From Streptomyces sp. NBC_01716 (GTDB taxonomy: Bacteria; Actinomycetota; Actinomycetes; Streptomycetales; Streptomycetaceae): 64,000 nt of DNA. Positions 17,061 through 25,894 of the stretch are shown here, piece after piece; positions within the stretch are counted from its first letter, which is position 1, and every line of letters starts with the position of its first letter. The notes under the pieces were generated by a model, which saw nothing but the letters and a program-made list of their open reading frames with translations, searched no databases and was not told where the DNA came from. Position numbers and translations under genes: made by a program. Where the stretch lies: NCBI RefSeq assembly GCF_036248275.1, contig NZ_CP109181.1:1054001-1118000 (forward strand). Reading direction: 5' to 3'.

Positions 17061-18526
17061 GGACGCGGCACCGGCCGGTGCACATAGCGGCCCGACGGTT
17101 CGCCGACCGGCTTGCCCGCCCGGAGGATCCGGCGGCCCCTCAGGAAGGTGTCGGTGACCTGTGCCGTGAGACCGAAGCCCTCGAACGGCGTGTACTCCTG
17201 CGCCGATTCGGAGTCCGCGGCCCGTACGGTCCAGTGCGTGTCCGGGTCCACCAGACAGAAGTCCGCGTCGTGGCCCACTGCGATCGCCCCCTTCGTGCCG
17301 AGCCCGTAGCGCTGAGCCGGGTTCCAGGAGGTGAGCGCCGCTATCCGGCCGTAGGACAGACCCCGCCGGCTCCCCTCGGTGATCAGTCCCGGCAGCAGAT
17401 ACTCGGCGCCGCCGAACCCGGACTTGGCCAGGAACACGTCGTCCTTCGGCTCGCCGAACTTCAGCTCCTCACGGCAGCAGGCGTGGTCGCTCACCACCCA
17501 GTCGACGGTGCCGTCCATGACGTACTCCCACAGAGCCTCGACGTCCTCGCGAGGCCGCAGCGGCGGGTTGACCTTGCCGCCGAGCCCCTGAGCGGTGGTG
17601 ATGTCGGCGAGCAGGTGTCCGACCGTGACCTCGCGGCGGAAGTCGATGTGCGGGAAGGCCCGCGCCATCCGGACCGCCGCGTCGACCGCCTTGCGCGAGG
17701 AAAGGTGCAGCAGGTTGATCGTCGGCAGCTCGGTCTCGTGCGCCAGGTAGGCGGCGATGGAGACGGCCAGCCCTTCCGAGTGCGGTGGCCGGGACTCGTG
17801 GTAGGCGGCCAGGCCGGTCAACTCCCCCGCGTCCTCGACCAGTTTGGTGTACGCGCTCATGATTTCCGCCGTCTCGCAGTGCAGCGACAGCGAGATCTGG
17901 TCGGCGAGTTCCGGGAAGCGCTCGCGCGCCGCCTGGATGCCGCGCATCACGAACTCGAAGTGCGCGTAGTCGTAGCGTTCGCCCTCCGGAGTCATCAGGA
18001 AGGAGTTCTGGTCGGCGGAACGCCCGTGCAGTCCGTGGCTGCCGTAGAACATGAAGATCTTGAACGAGCTCACCCCGAACCGCTCGATGAGATCGGGGAT
18101 TTCATCGATGTGGCCCCGGCTCATCGGCGCCAGATGGAACGCGTAGTCGATGTGGGCGCGGCCCTCGGCCGCCGCGAGCACCTCCGGGAAGAAGTCCGCG
18201 TAAGGGCCGCCCTTGTTGAGGTAGTACTGCCCGGTCCGCATATAGGTGAGCGCCGTGGTCACCCCGCCCTGCGCGCCGGCCCGGCTCTCCGAACCGGCGT
18301 CCTGCGCCAGCTCGTTGTAGATGCCCCAGTGCTGGTGCGCGTCCACCACACCGGGGAAGGCGAGCCTGCCGCCGGCGTCGACCACCTCGGTGCCGGGACC
18401 GGCGCCGATCTCCGGCGCCACCAGGGCGATACGGCCGTCGCGGACCGCGATGTCCGCCGCGACGGGCTCGTCCCGCTCGTGGCTGACCACCCGGGCGTTC
18501 TTCACCACAAGGTCGTAGTCGCTCAT
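17057..18526 (-). CDS. Amidohydrolase of the dihydropyrimidinase/hydantoinase/allantoinase group
   Basis: 489 residues from the ATG at 18526, which has GGGAGG seven bases upstream. The longer frame would run into the MmgE gene. The metal site of the class is readable: H64 and H66 in VDAHQHW, K156 in SSFKIFMF (carboxylated lysine bridging two metals), a histidine in SLHCE, another in LLHLSS, and the aspartate of VVSDHAC. Relatives open cyclic amides such as hydantoin, dihydropyrimidine and allantoin. Together with the M20 hydrolase in the same run it suggests ring opening of a nitrogen heterocycle followed by hydrolysis of the N-acyl or carbamoyl product (inference). The substrate is not predictable. 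Confidence 0.88.
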   Translation of the reverse strand: MSDYDLVVKNARVVSHERDEPVAADIAVRDGRIALVAPEIGAGPGTEVVDAGGRLAFPGVVDAHQHWGIYNELAQDAGSESRAGAQGGVTTALTYMRTGQYYLNKGGPYADFFPEVLAAAEGRAHIDYAFHLAPMSRGHIDEIPDLIERFGVSSFKIFMFYGSHGLHGRSADQNSFLMTPEGERYDYAHFEFVMRGIQAARERFPELADQISLSLHCETAEIMSAYTKLVEDAGELTGLAAYHESRPPHSEGLAVSIAAYLAHETELPTINLLHLSSRKAVDAAVRMARAFPHIDFRREVTVGHLLADITTAQGLGGKVNPPLRPREDVEALWEYVMDGTVDWVVSDHACCREELKFGEPKDDVFLAKSGFGGAEYLLPGLITEGSRRGLSYGRIAALTSWNPAQRYGLGTKGAIAVGHDADFCLVDPDTHWTVRAADSESAQEYTPFEGFGLTAQVTDTFLRGRRILRAGKPVGEPSGRYVHRPVPRP

Positions 18527-18527
18527 C

Positions 18528-19964
18528 TCACTGCCTCCCGCTGTCGCTGTCGAACTCCGCCAAGAGGCCGAGGAGTTCATGGATGTCGTCGAGCTTGTCG
18601 AGCCGCCGGGCCCGCGCCGTCACGGCGTCGGCGGTGGCCGGGGACAGCCGACCCGCCGTGTTGTCCCGGAACTTCGTCTCCAGCTCACCGTCGGTGAGCG
18701 GACGGTCGGTGCCGCCCCGGTTGGTAAGCATCTCCGTGTGCCAGGTCCGGCCGCGGGTGTCGCGGACGGTCAGCGTGGCGGGGAACTGGTACGGGAAGCC
18801 GGCGGTGGCGCGCGCGTCCGCCACCACGTCGACCTTCGCCATCAGGGCGCGCCGCCGCGGCTCTTGGGCCAGCGTGTCGGTGTAGTCGCCGAGGCCGACG
18901 CCCAGCCCCTCGCCCGCCCCGTAGAGCGCGGCGGCCACGGCGTACGGACCGCTGAACTGGGCCTCGTATCCGTTCTCCGGCGCGCGCTTGCGCTCCAGCG
19001 GCTGGCCGATGGTCCGCAGGACCGGGGCGGGCACCCCGAGGACTGCGGACTCCACCTCTTCGGCGACCAGTCCCCGGCGGCGCAGTTCCAGGGCCGCGTC
19101 CACCGCGGTGTGGGTGAAGTGGTTGGCGGGGTAGGGCTTGAAGAAGATGCCGGGTACGGCCCAGTCGGTGCCGAGGCCGCGGGTGATCTCCTCCGGCGCG
19201 TAGACACCGTGCAGGAACGCCTGGAAGAAGCCGAACCTGCCCTCCAGCACGGTCGGCGGTCCGGTGAAGCCCCGGGCCACCAGCTGTGCCGCGGTGACGG
19301 CGGAGTGCGCCGCCCACCCGCAGTGCAGCCGTTTGACGGTGCCGCCGGTGCGGTTGGCCTCGATGATGCCGGACGCGGTGGACGCGGCGATGCCCAGCAC
19401 ATCCGTGAGCCCGCCCTCGTCCAGGCCGAGCAGGGTCCCCGCGGCGACGGCGCCGCCCAGCGTCCCGCAGATGGACGTCGCGTGCTGGCCGTGCTCGAAG
19501 AACGTCGAGTTGCCCGCCTCCGGGTCGTAGCCGGCCATCCCGAGCCGGACGCACACCTCCAGGCCGATGGCGACGGCGCGTACGGTCTCCCGGCCCGAGG
19601 CACCGGCCAGTTCGGCGGCGGCGAGCGCGGCGGGAACGACGGAGGCGCTGGGGTGCAGCACGGACGGCAGATGGGTGTCGTCGTAGTCCAGGGAGTGGGC
19701 GAGTACGCCGTTGGCGAGCGCGGCCAGCGGGGCCGGCAGCGCCTGGGGGCCGCCGCCGACCGCGTGGGCCTGCGGGCGTCCGCCCTGCTCGGTGACGTGC
19801 GCGATGATCGCGCCGCTGGTGGGCAGGCGGTGGGCGGCGACGCACAGCCCGAGGATGTCCAGGACCCGTCGGCCGACGCTGTGGGTCACGTCCTCGGGCA
19901 GCGCGTCGTACGGGGTGCCCGCGGCGAAGGCCGCCAGCTCACCGGCGAGTGTCGGCTCAGCCAT
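18528..19964 (-). CDS. MmgE/PrpD-family protein
   Basis: 478 residues from the ATG at 19964, which overlaps the cyclase gene by eight bases. The start MAEPTLAGELAAFAAGTPYDALPEDV and the later ANGVLAHSLDYDDTH segment are characteristic of the MmgE/PrpD fold (2-methylcitrate dehydratase, cis-aconitate decarboxylase, iminodisuccinate epimerase). The helical domain spans about 1-270 plus the C-terminus, with an alpha/beta lid between. Members dehydrate, decarboxylate or epimerise di- and tricarboxylates. One base separates its stop from the amidohydrolase start, so they are tightly coupled. Its reaction here could be dehydration of the ring-opened acid, but this is a guess from context. Confidence 0.87.
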   Translation of the reverse strand: MAEPTLAGELAAFAAGTPYDALPEDVTHSVGRRVLDILGLCVAAHRLPTSGAIIAHVTEQGGRPQAHAVGGGPQALPAPLAALANGVLAHSLDYDDTHLPSVLHPSASVVPAALAAAELAGASGRETVRAVAIGLEVCVRLGMAGYDPEAGNSTFFEHGQHATSICGTLGGAVAAGTLLGLDEGGLTDVLGIAASTASGIIEANRTGGTVKRLHCGWAAHSAVTAAQLVARGFTGPPTVLEGRFGFFQAFLHGVYAPEEITRGLGTDWAVPGIFFKPYPANHFTHTAVDAALELRRRGLVAEEVESAVLGVPAPVLRTIGQPLERKRAPENGYEAQFSGPYAVAAALYGAGEGLGVGLGDYTDTLAQEPRRRALMAKVDVVADARATAGFPYQFPATLTVRDTRGRTWHTEMLTNRGGTDRPLTDGELETKFRDNTAGRLSPATADAVTARARRLDKLDDIHELLGLLAEFDSDSGRQ

Positions 19965-20847
19965 CGGCCCTCCCGGTGCCCGGCCGGTCGTCTCCGACCA
20001 GCGCCAGCGGACGCACCGGTGACCCGGTGGCGCCGTACAGCGGCAGTGGCGTGAGGACGAACGTGAATTCGTACACGCGCTGTTCGGCGATCTCCTCCAG
20101 GGCCAGCGTCTCGATGATGTAGATGCCGGACTCCACCAGGAGCACCCGGTGCGCGGGCAGCACGCTGTGTCCCTGGCCGGGCGCCAGCCGTTCGAAGGCG
20201 ATGGTGTCGGCGCCCGCCGCGTGGACCCGCCGGGCGGCCAGCAGACGCGCGCCCGCCTCCGAGATCCCCGGCACACCGGACTCCCCTCCTGTGTAGATCC
20301 GGGTGTCGGGGTCGTGGAAGTGGCGCCCCCAGCCGCTGCGGATCAGCACCACGTCGCCTTCGCCGATCTCGGTGCCCTGCCGCCGCTCGGCCGCTTCGAG
20401 ATCGGCCGGGGTGATCTCGTAACCCGGCGGACAGCATTCATCGCCGCGCAGGGCGGGGATGTCGAGCAGGACGCCGCGGCGGACCATGGGCTCGATGGTG
20501 TGGACACCGTGGTCGGCGTAGACGCCGCCGGCTCCCGCCTCCGCCGCGTCAACTCCGCCGTGCAGCAGGCCGTTGTGGGAGACATGGGCGAGCGCGTCGA
20601 TGTGGGTGCCCACATGTGTGCCCATCACGAGCATGTCGTTGGCGGCCGAGCCCCCGTCGGATCTGGTCCGGTCTCCGTGCCGGCGCGGCAGGGTGTGCCA
20701 GTACGCCGGGTGGTTGGGGGACTGCGGCATGCCGATGAACATCGGCCGCGCCAGGTCGTAGGCCCGTACGCCGTCCCGCAGCGCGTCCAGGAGGCGGTCC
20801 CTGCCCGGTCGGGCCAGCGGGCCCGACGATGTCGTGGTGCTGCTCAC
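19957..20847 (-). CDS. Cyclase-family hydrolase (kynurenine formamidase/isatin hydrolase-like)
   Basis: About 296 residues from the GTG at 20847. A second GTG at 20886 is in frame but has no RBS. The metal motif of the family is present: GTHVGTHIDALAHV (H-x-G-T-H-x-D, with the following His). Later come a LDIPALRGDE segment, a DVVLIRSGW strand and a GADTIAFE segment. Family members hydrolyse N-formyl or lactam/amide bonds with Mn or Zn. It overlaps the MmgE gene by eight bases. In this run it is a second amide-hydrolysing step beside the amidohydrolase. It is larger than KynB (about 210 residues), closer to the longer cyclase-family proteins. Confidence 0.83.
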   Translation of the reverse strand: MSSTTTSSGPLARPGRDRLLDALRDGVRAYDLARPMFIGMPQSPNHPAYWHTLPRRHGDRTRSDGGSAANDMLVMGTHVGTHIDALAHVSHNGLLHGGVDAAEAGAGGVYADHGVHTIEPMVRRGVLLDIPALRGDECCPPGYEITPADLEAAERRQGTEIGEGDVVLIRSGWGRHFHDPDTRIYTGGESGVPGISEAGARLLAARRVHAAGADTIAFERLAPGQGHSVLPAHRVLLVESGIYIIETLALEEIAEQRVYEFTFVLTPLPLYGATGSPVRPLALVGDDRPGTGRADG

Positions 20848-20986
20848 TGGAGTATCCGTTTCTGGTCGAAGTGCGGCTCCCGGCACGGGGCCGGGTACGT
20901 CGTGCGGTCGTTGGCGGCCGGGGCGGTCCTTGGCGGCCGGGTCGGCCGGTCCGGTCCGGGCTTCCCAATGGGTTCGGGCGATGGGT

Positions 20987-22237
20987 TCAGGCGACGGTGC
21001 GTTCCTCCCGGAGCCGCGCCACCTCGGCGGGGTCCAGGCCGAGTTCGTCCACCAGGACGCTCTCCGTGTCCGCCCCCAGGGACCGGCCGGTGAAGCGGAT
21101 CGATCCCGGCGACCGGGACATGCGCCACATGACGTTGTGCATCAGCAGCGGTCCGAGGTCGTCGTCAGCCACCTCGGTGATCATCCCGGTCTCCCGGATG
21201 TGCTCGTCCTCGACGATGTCGCGGGCGTCGTAGACGGGCGCCACCGCCGCGCCGGCCGCCGTGAACTCCTCGATCACCTTGTTCCGGGTACGGGCCGCGA
21301 TCCAGTCGCCGACCATGCCGTCGAGGAGGTCGGCGTGCGCGGCCCGGCCGCCCCCGGAGGCGAACCACGGCTCGCCGATGACCTCCGGGTGGCCGACGAG
21401 GCGCAGTACGCGCTCGGCGATGACCTGGGCGCTGGTGGACACGGCGACCCAGTGGCCGTCGGAGGTGAGATAGGTGTTGCGGGGCGCGTTGTTGGTGGAG
21501 CGGTTGCCGTGCCGCCTTTCCACCAGGCCGAGTTGGTCGTAGACCGTGGGCGAGGGACCGACCGCGGTCATCAGCGGCTCCAGCAGGCTCATGTCCACGA
21601 CCTGGCCTCGGCGGTGCGGGTCGCGCTCCCGGGCGAAGAGGGCCATGGCCGCCGCCGACGAAGCGGCGATCCCGCAGAGGCTGTCGGCGAGCCCGAACGC
21701 CGGCAGGGTGGGCGGCCCGTCGTCCGCCCCGGTCAGATGGGCGAAGCCGCTCATGGCCTCGGCCAGAGTGCCGAATCCGGCCCGGCCCGCGTAGGGGCCG
21801 GTCTGTCCGAAGCCGGTGATCCGGACGATGACGAGACCCGGATTGACACGGTGCAGTTCCTTGGGGCCGAGGCCCCAGCGTTCCAGTGTGCCGGGGCGGA
21901 AGTTCTCGACCAGGACGTCGGCACGGGCGATCAGGGAGCGGAAGATCTTCGCGCCCCGGGGGACGGAGAGACTGAGGCCGACCGTGCGCTTGTTCCGGGA
22001 TATCTCCTTCCACCACAGGGCGTGGCCGTCCTTGGTGTGGCCGTGCCCGCGCATGCCGTCGCCGGCGACGGGGTGCTCGATCTTGATGACGTCCGCGCCG
22101 TAGTCGCCCAGCAGTTGGGCGCAGAGCGGGCCGGCGAGGATGGTCGAAGCGTCGACGACCAGCAGTCCGTGGAGAGGTCCCGGCGGGGCCGCCGGGACCT
22201 CGGCGGAGCCCTCCGCCGGGGCGGTCGGGTCACTCAT
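20987..22237 (-). CDS. CaiB/BaiF-type class III CoA transferase
   Basis: A 416-residue enzyme. The family start LLVVDASTILAGPLCAQLLGDYGADVIKIE is clear, then the RNKRTV..L.L segment and ENFRPGTLE. D185 in the FGLADSLCG segment matches the catalytic aspartate that forms the mixed anhydride in formyl-CoA transferase. The reaction moves CoA from a donor thioester to a carboxylic acid and would activate the acid for the MmgE and CitE-like steps. Its start overlaps the IclR gene by eight bases. The 139 bases between this gene and the cyclase gene hold two short tandem repeats (TTGGCGGCCGGG and ATGGGTTCRGGCG, twice each) and no gene. Confidence 0.9.
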   Translation of the reverse strand: MSDPTAPAEGSAEVPAAPPGPLHGLLVVDASTILAGPLCAQLLGDYGADVIKIEHPVAGDGMRGHGHTKDGHALWWKEISRNKRTVGLSLSVPRGAKIFRSLIARADVLVENFRPGTLERWGLGPKELHRVNPGLVIVRITGFGQTGPYAGRAGFGTLAEAMSGFAHLTGADDGPPTLPAFGLADSLCGIAASSAAAMALFARERDPHRRGQVVDMSLLEPLMTAVGPSPTVYDQLGLVERRHGNRSTNNAPRNTYLTSDGHWVAVSTSAQVIAERVLRLVGHPEVIGEPWFASGGGRAAHADLLDGMVGDWIAARTRNKVIEEFTAAGAAVAPVYDARDIVEDEHIRETGMITEVADDDLGPLLMHNVMWRMSRSPGSIRFTGRSLGADTESVLVDELGLDPAEVARLREERTVA

Positions 22238-23120
22238 GGTGCTCCTCTCGTGGGACGGCGGACAGACCTGCCCGCCCGTTCTGCCGCGGTACGGGCGTCA
22301 CGCCCGCCGGGGCGCCCGCCGGGCTCCGGTGCCCGGCGCCCAGATCGGCGGAGACCGCCGCCGCCGCCCTGGCCACCGCTTCGCCCAGCCGTTCCTGGCT
22401 GCTGCCGTCGCCGTCGAACATCGCCTTGGTGCCGCAGACCGACAGCGAGGCGACCACCTGTCCGGTGGCCCCGTGCACGGCGGCGGCGACGCTGGCCGCC
22501 TCGGTCTGCCGCTCCCCGTAACTGGCCGCGTAGCCGAGACTCCTGATCCGGGCGATCTCCTCCCTGAGCAGGTCGGCGGAGGTGATCGTGGCCGCCGTGA
22601 CCCTGTCCAGCTCGTGGTGGCCGATGTAGTCCTCCACCTCCGAGTCGGGCAGCGCCGCGAGGATCGCCTTGGACGACGACCCGGCGTGCAGCGGATGGCT
22701 GGTGCCGAGCGCGACGGACATCCGGATCTCGTGGCGGGAGAGCACTTGGTCGACGTAGACGCGGGACCAGCCCTGGCGCACGGACAGGGTGCTGGTCTGG
22801 CCGGTCAGCTCGGACAGGGTCGCGAGATGACGGTGCGCGACAGCGGGTATGTCCAGCTCACGCATGGCGGCCAGGCCGATGTTCAGGGCCCCGGGGCCGA
22901 GACCGTAGAGCTTGGTGTCCTCGTCGAAGCGCAGGAACTGACCCGACACCAGTTCCCGCAGGATCCGGTAGGCCACCGCTTTGGACAGACCGGTCTCCCG
23001 GGCGATCGTCGACACCCCGTGCTTCTGCGGCGAACGGCCGATGGCGTCGATGACCGCCAGGGCGCGGGCGATGCCCGATCGGGGCTGGTCCGGGTGGGCG
23101 AGGCTGTCCTCGGTGGTCAT
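22230..23120 (-). CDS. IclR-family transcriptional regulator
   Basis: A 296-residue protein. The winged helix-turn-helix at about residues 15-80 starts GIARALAVIDAIGRS and includes GVSTIARETGLSKAVAYRIL. The effector domain (about 95-265) ends in the segment before a disordered tail and has the family-like SVALGTSHPLHAGSSSKAILA and a cysteine in SVCG. It is embedded in the catabolic run and overlaps the CoA transferase by eight bases, so it probably controls the pathway from within and senses an intermediate. An inverted repeat at 33577-33589 upstream of the first gene is a candidate target. Confidence 0.93.
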   Translation of the reverse strand: MTTEDSLAHPDQPRSGIARALAVIDAIGRSPQKHGVSTIARETGLSKAVAYRILRELVSGQFLRFDEDTKLYGLGPGALNIGLAAMRELDIPAVAHRHLATLSELTGQTSTLSVRQGWSRVYVDQVLSRHEIRMSVALGTSHPLHAGSSSKAILAALPDSEVEDYIGHHELDRVTAATITSADLLREEIARIRSLGYAASYGERQTEAASVAAAVHGATGQVVASLSVCGTKAMFDGDGSSQERLGEAVARAAAAVSADLGAGHRSPAGAPAGVTPVPRQNGRAGLSAVPREEHHE

Positions 23121-23189
23121 GGGGTCCTCTGTCGTGTCGTGGCCGCCGGCGCGGCCGGGTGGGGGGACGGGGGCAAGGGAACAAGCCGC

Positions 23190-24506
23190 TCAGCCTTTCC
23201 CTGTCACCTGTGTGGACACCGGTATGTTGCCGCGTATCGCGTTGGCGTAGGGACAGATCAGGTCGGCGTCCGCGACCAGTTCGGCGAGCTCGTCGGTCGG
23301 TACGCCGGGGTCGCTGACGTGCAGCGCGACCGCGAGACCGTAGCGGTCGGGGCCTGAGCCGCCCGTGGGCGCGGTGGTGCCCAGGGTGACCGAGGCGGTG
23401 ACCGTCGTCGCGGCGAGCGCGGTACGGCGCCGCCGGGCCGCCACGTCCAGCGCGCTGCGGAAGCAGGCGGCGAAACCGGCGGCGAAGAGTTCTTCCGGGT
23501 CGCTGCCCGGATCTCCGTCGGCACGGTCTGCCGGACGGGACAGCGGCAGGTCCAGTGCGCCGGTCAGGGAGCGGACCCGGCCCGCCCGGCCGCCCTCGGC
23601 CTCGACCGTCGCGGTGTACAAGGGCTTCGACGGCGGTACGGGGGCGGTGCCCCGGCCTTGCGCGCCGGCCGCGCTTGCCCCGTCGGACTCGCCGTCCGCG
23701 TGGGCCCGTACGTGGGCGGCGAGCGCGGACGCGAACTCCTCCGGCTGTTCCTCCGCGACGAAGTCCGTGCCGCCGGGGATCACCGTCAGCGGCGCGTCCG
23801 GGAAGGCGGCCTGGACCTCCTTGTTCATCCGGTTGAGCACGTCGTCGCCGCCGTGCAGCAGCAGGGTGGGGATGCCGGCGAGGGCTGCCGTGTCGAGACG
23901 GTGGGCGAAGACCGCGCGGTAGGCCACCGCGTAGTCGGGGCCGACGCTGAGGTATTCGGCGACCTGGCGGCTGGCGGACTCCGCGCCGATCGTGGGGTAC
24001 AGCCACCGCACACGGTCCCAGATCACCCGCAGATGGCCGCCGTCCTCGGCGGGTGTGTAACCGGGCGCGTATGAGGCGGACTTCTCGGCCCGTTCGTCGT
24101 CGGAGTAGAGCGGGATGCCCTGGAAGACCAGTCCGCGGACCCGTCGACGCTGTTGCAGCGCGGCCTCGGCGGCCACGATCGCCCCGGTGTGCTGGCCCAG
24201 CAGATGGACGCTGTCGAGGCCGATCGCGTCGGCGATCTGCCAGACGGCCCGCGCGTACTCCGGTATCGACCAGGGCCCGGGAGCCGCGTCCGACATCCCG
24301 AATCCGGGGGTGTCCACGGCCACGGCCCGTACGCCCCTGGCCGCCAGCGGGGCCAGGGCCGGCTCGTAAGTGGCCGAGGAGAGCGGCGACTGATGCAGCA
24401 TCAGGACCACCGGCGCGTCCTGGTCACCGGCGTGCCGGTAGTGGACCCGGCCCCACGGCAGGGTGACGTAGTCGCGGCGGGCGGAGCCCCGCAGATGGGT
24501 GGTCAT
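23190..24506 (-). CDS. Fusion of alpha/beta-hydrolase and Ohr/OsmC peroxidase domain
   Basis: 438 residues. Residues about 12-275 form an alpha/beta-hydrolase (VVLMLHQSPLSS oxyanion region, DTPGFGMSD), but the nucleophile elbow reads LGQHTG, with H106 where serine is usual. Residues about 295-438 are a complete Ohr-type OsmC domain (PLYTATVEAEGGR... EELFAAGFAACF, then ICPYANAIRGN). Both redox cysteines of that family, C348 and C418, are present, so the domain should reduce organic hydroperoxides. I chose the ATG at 24506, which overlaps the M20 stop by four bases. The join through an Ala/Gly-rich linker is continuous in frame. A fusion of these two domains is uncommon to my knowledge. Confidence 0.85.
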   Translation of the reverse strand: MTTHLRGSARRDYVTLPWGRVHYRHAGDQDAPVVLMLHQSPLSSATYEPALAPLAARGVRAVAVDTPGFGMSDAAPGPWSIPEYARAVWQIADAIGLDSVHLLGQHTGAIVAAEAALQQRRRVRGLVFQGIPLYSDDERAEKSASYAPGYTPAEDGGHLRVIWDRVRWLYPTIGAESASRQVAEYLSVGPDYAVAYRAVFAHRLDTAALAGIPTLLLHGGDDVLNRMNKEVQAAFPDAPLTVIPGGTDFVAEEQPEEFASALAAHVRAHADGESDGASAAGAQGRGTAPVPPSKPLYTATVEAEGGRAGRVRSLTGALDLPLSRPADRADGDPGSDPEELFAAGFAACFRSALDVAARRRRTALAATTVTASVTLGTTAPTGGSGPDRYGLAVALHVSDPGVPTDELAELVADADLICPYANAIRGNIPVSTQVTGKG

Positions 24507-25873
24507 CGGTTCTCCTCCGTCGCGGCCATGGCGGCCATCACCTCGATGACGTGCTTGACGCCCGTGCGGTAGTCCTCCAGGAGGATGTGTTCGTCGGGGC
24601 CGTCGATCCCGGCGTCCGCGCGGGACACGCCGATACCGACGATGGGGTGGCCGCCCAGGGCGCCCTGGTTGCCGATCCACTGGGTGAAGGGCTCGACCAT
24701 CGGTTCGGTGCCGTACGCCCGCCGGGCGGCGTCGGCCACCAGCGCGACGAACGGGTCCCGGTGGTCGGTGAGATGGGGGCGGCTGGCGGCCATGATCTCC
24801 AGAGACACATCACCGAATCCGTGCTCCACCAGGTGTTTGCGCAGGGTGGTGAAGACCTTCTGCGGGTCCTGGCCCGCGATCAGCCGGATCTCGATCTTGG
24901 CGGTCGCGGTGGCGGGCAGCCCGAGGGTGATGTCGTCGCGGGTGTCGCCGCCCTCGATCCCGGTGACGGTGAGGGTGGGCCTGGTGCGGATGGCGATGGC
25001 GGCCTCGGTGTCGTCGAGACCGCCGACGAAGGAGTCGACTCCGGCCCGCTCCCGCAGAAAGGCTCCGTCGAAGGGCAGTTGACGCAGCAGTTCGAGCTCG
25101 TGCTCGCTCGGCTGCCGCGCGCCGTCGGCGAATCCGTCGACCGTAACCGTGCCGTCCGGCCGCTGGAGGGTGCTGAGCGCGGCAGCGAGGCGGGCGGTGG
25201 CCGTCGGCAGCAACGCGGTGTTCTGGCTGGTCAGTTCGCGGCTGAGGGTGGTGGCGGTCAGCCGGAGGTAGAGGACGCCCTTCTCACCGAGTTTGAGGAG
25301 CGGGCGGCCCTGGCCGTCGACCCAGGAGTTCTCCCACAGCGCCCCGTCGGAGGCGAGCCGGTCGCGGTGGGCGGCGACGAACGAGTCCAGGCCGGGGCTG
25401 TGCAGCCACTTCTTGCCTTCCATGATGAAACGGCTGGTGACCGGGGCCTCCAGGCCGGCCAGCCGCCACGCGGCGGCGGCGTGCACCCGGGAGAGCAGCG
25501 CCCCCTTGTCGTCGGCGACGCCCCGGGCGTACAGCTTTCCGTCGCGTACGTCCGCCGCGTACGGCGGGCTGGTCCAGGCGTCGTCGTCGCCGGTGGGCTC
25601 GACCTCGACGTCGTAGTGGTTGAAGTGCAGCAGGGACCGCCGGCCACCGGGTATCTCGCCGAGGACGTAGGGGTGTGAGTCCTGCCAGGGGATGACCTCG
25701 GCGCTGCCGCCCCAGCGGGCGAGGGATCCGGCGAGGAAGTCGGCCGTGGCACGCATCTGGTCCGCCTCCTGGCGGCGGCTGCGGATGCGGCACAGGTCCC
25801 GGAGTTCGGTCACGAAGGTGTCGAAGTGGGTGTCGACCGCGTCGAGTGCGGCGGAGAGGTCCGGTTCGGGCAT
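24503..25873 (-). CDS. M20-family metallohydrolase with altered active site
   Basis: 456 residues with the M20 layout: catalytic domain, dimerisation insert at about 195-340, catalytic domain. H86/D88 (FNHYDVEVEP) and D121/D122 (GVADDKG) are in place, as is the late histidine in DGPDEHILLEDY. At the position of the usual E-G-x-E-E-x-G-S motif the sequence is MEGKKWLHSPGL (about 151-162), so the general-base Glu and its neighbouring metal-ligand Glu appear replaced by Lys and Trp. Relatives are dipeptidases, N-carbamoyl-amino-acid hydrolases and desuccinylases. In this run an amidase acting after ring opening would fit, but activity is doubtful unless the ligand set is rearranged. Confidence 0.86.
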   Translation of the reverse strand: MPEPDLSAALDAVDTHFDTFVTELRDLCRIRSRRQEADQMRATADFLAGSLARWGGSAEVIPWQDSHPYVLGEIPGGRRSLLHFNHYDVEVEPTGDDDAWTSPPYAADVRDGKLYARGVADDKGALLSRVHAAAAWRLAGLEAPVTSRFIMEGKKWLHSPGLDSFVAAHRDRLASDGALWENSWVDGQGRPLLKLGEKGVLYLRLTATTLSRELTSQNTALLPTATARLAAALSTLQRPDGTVTVDGFADGARQPSEHELELLRQLPFDGAFLRERAGVDSFVGGLDDTEAAIAIRTRPTLTVTGIEGGDTRDDITLGLPATATAKIEIRLIAGQDPQKVFTTLRKHLVEHGFGDVSLEIMAASRPHLTDHRDPFVALVADAARRAYGTEPMVEPFTQWIGNQGALGGHPIVGIGVSRADAGIDGPDEHILLEDYRTGVKHVIEVMAAMAATEENR

Positions 25874-25894
25874 CGGTTCTTCTCTTCCTTCTTG

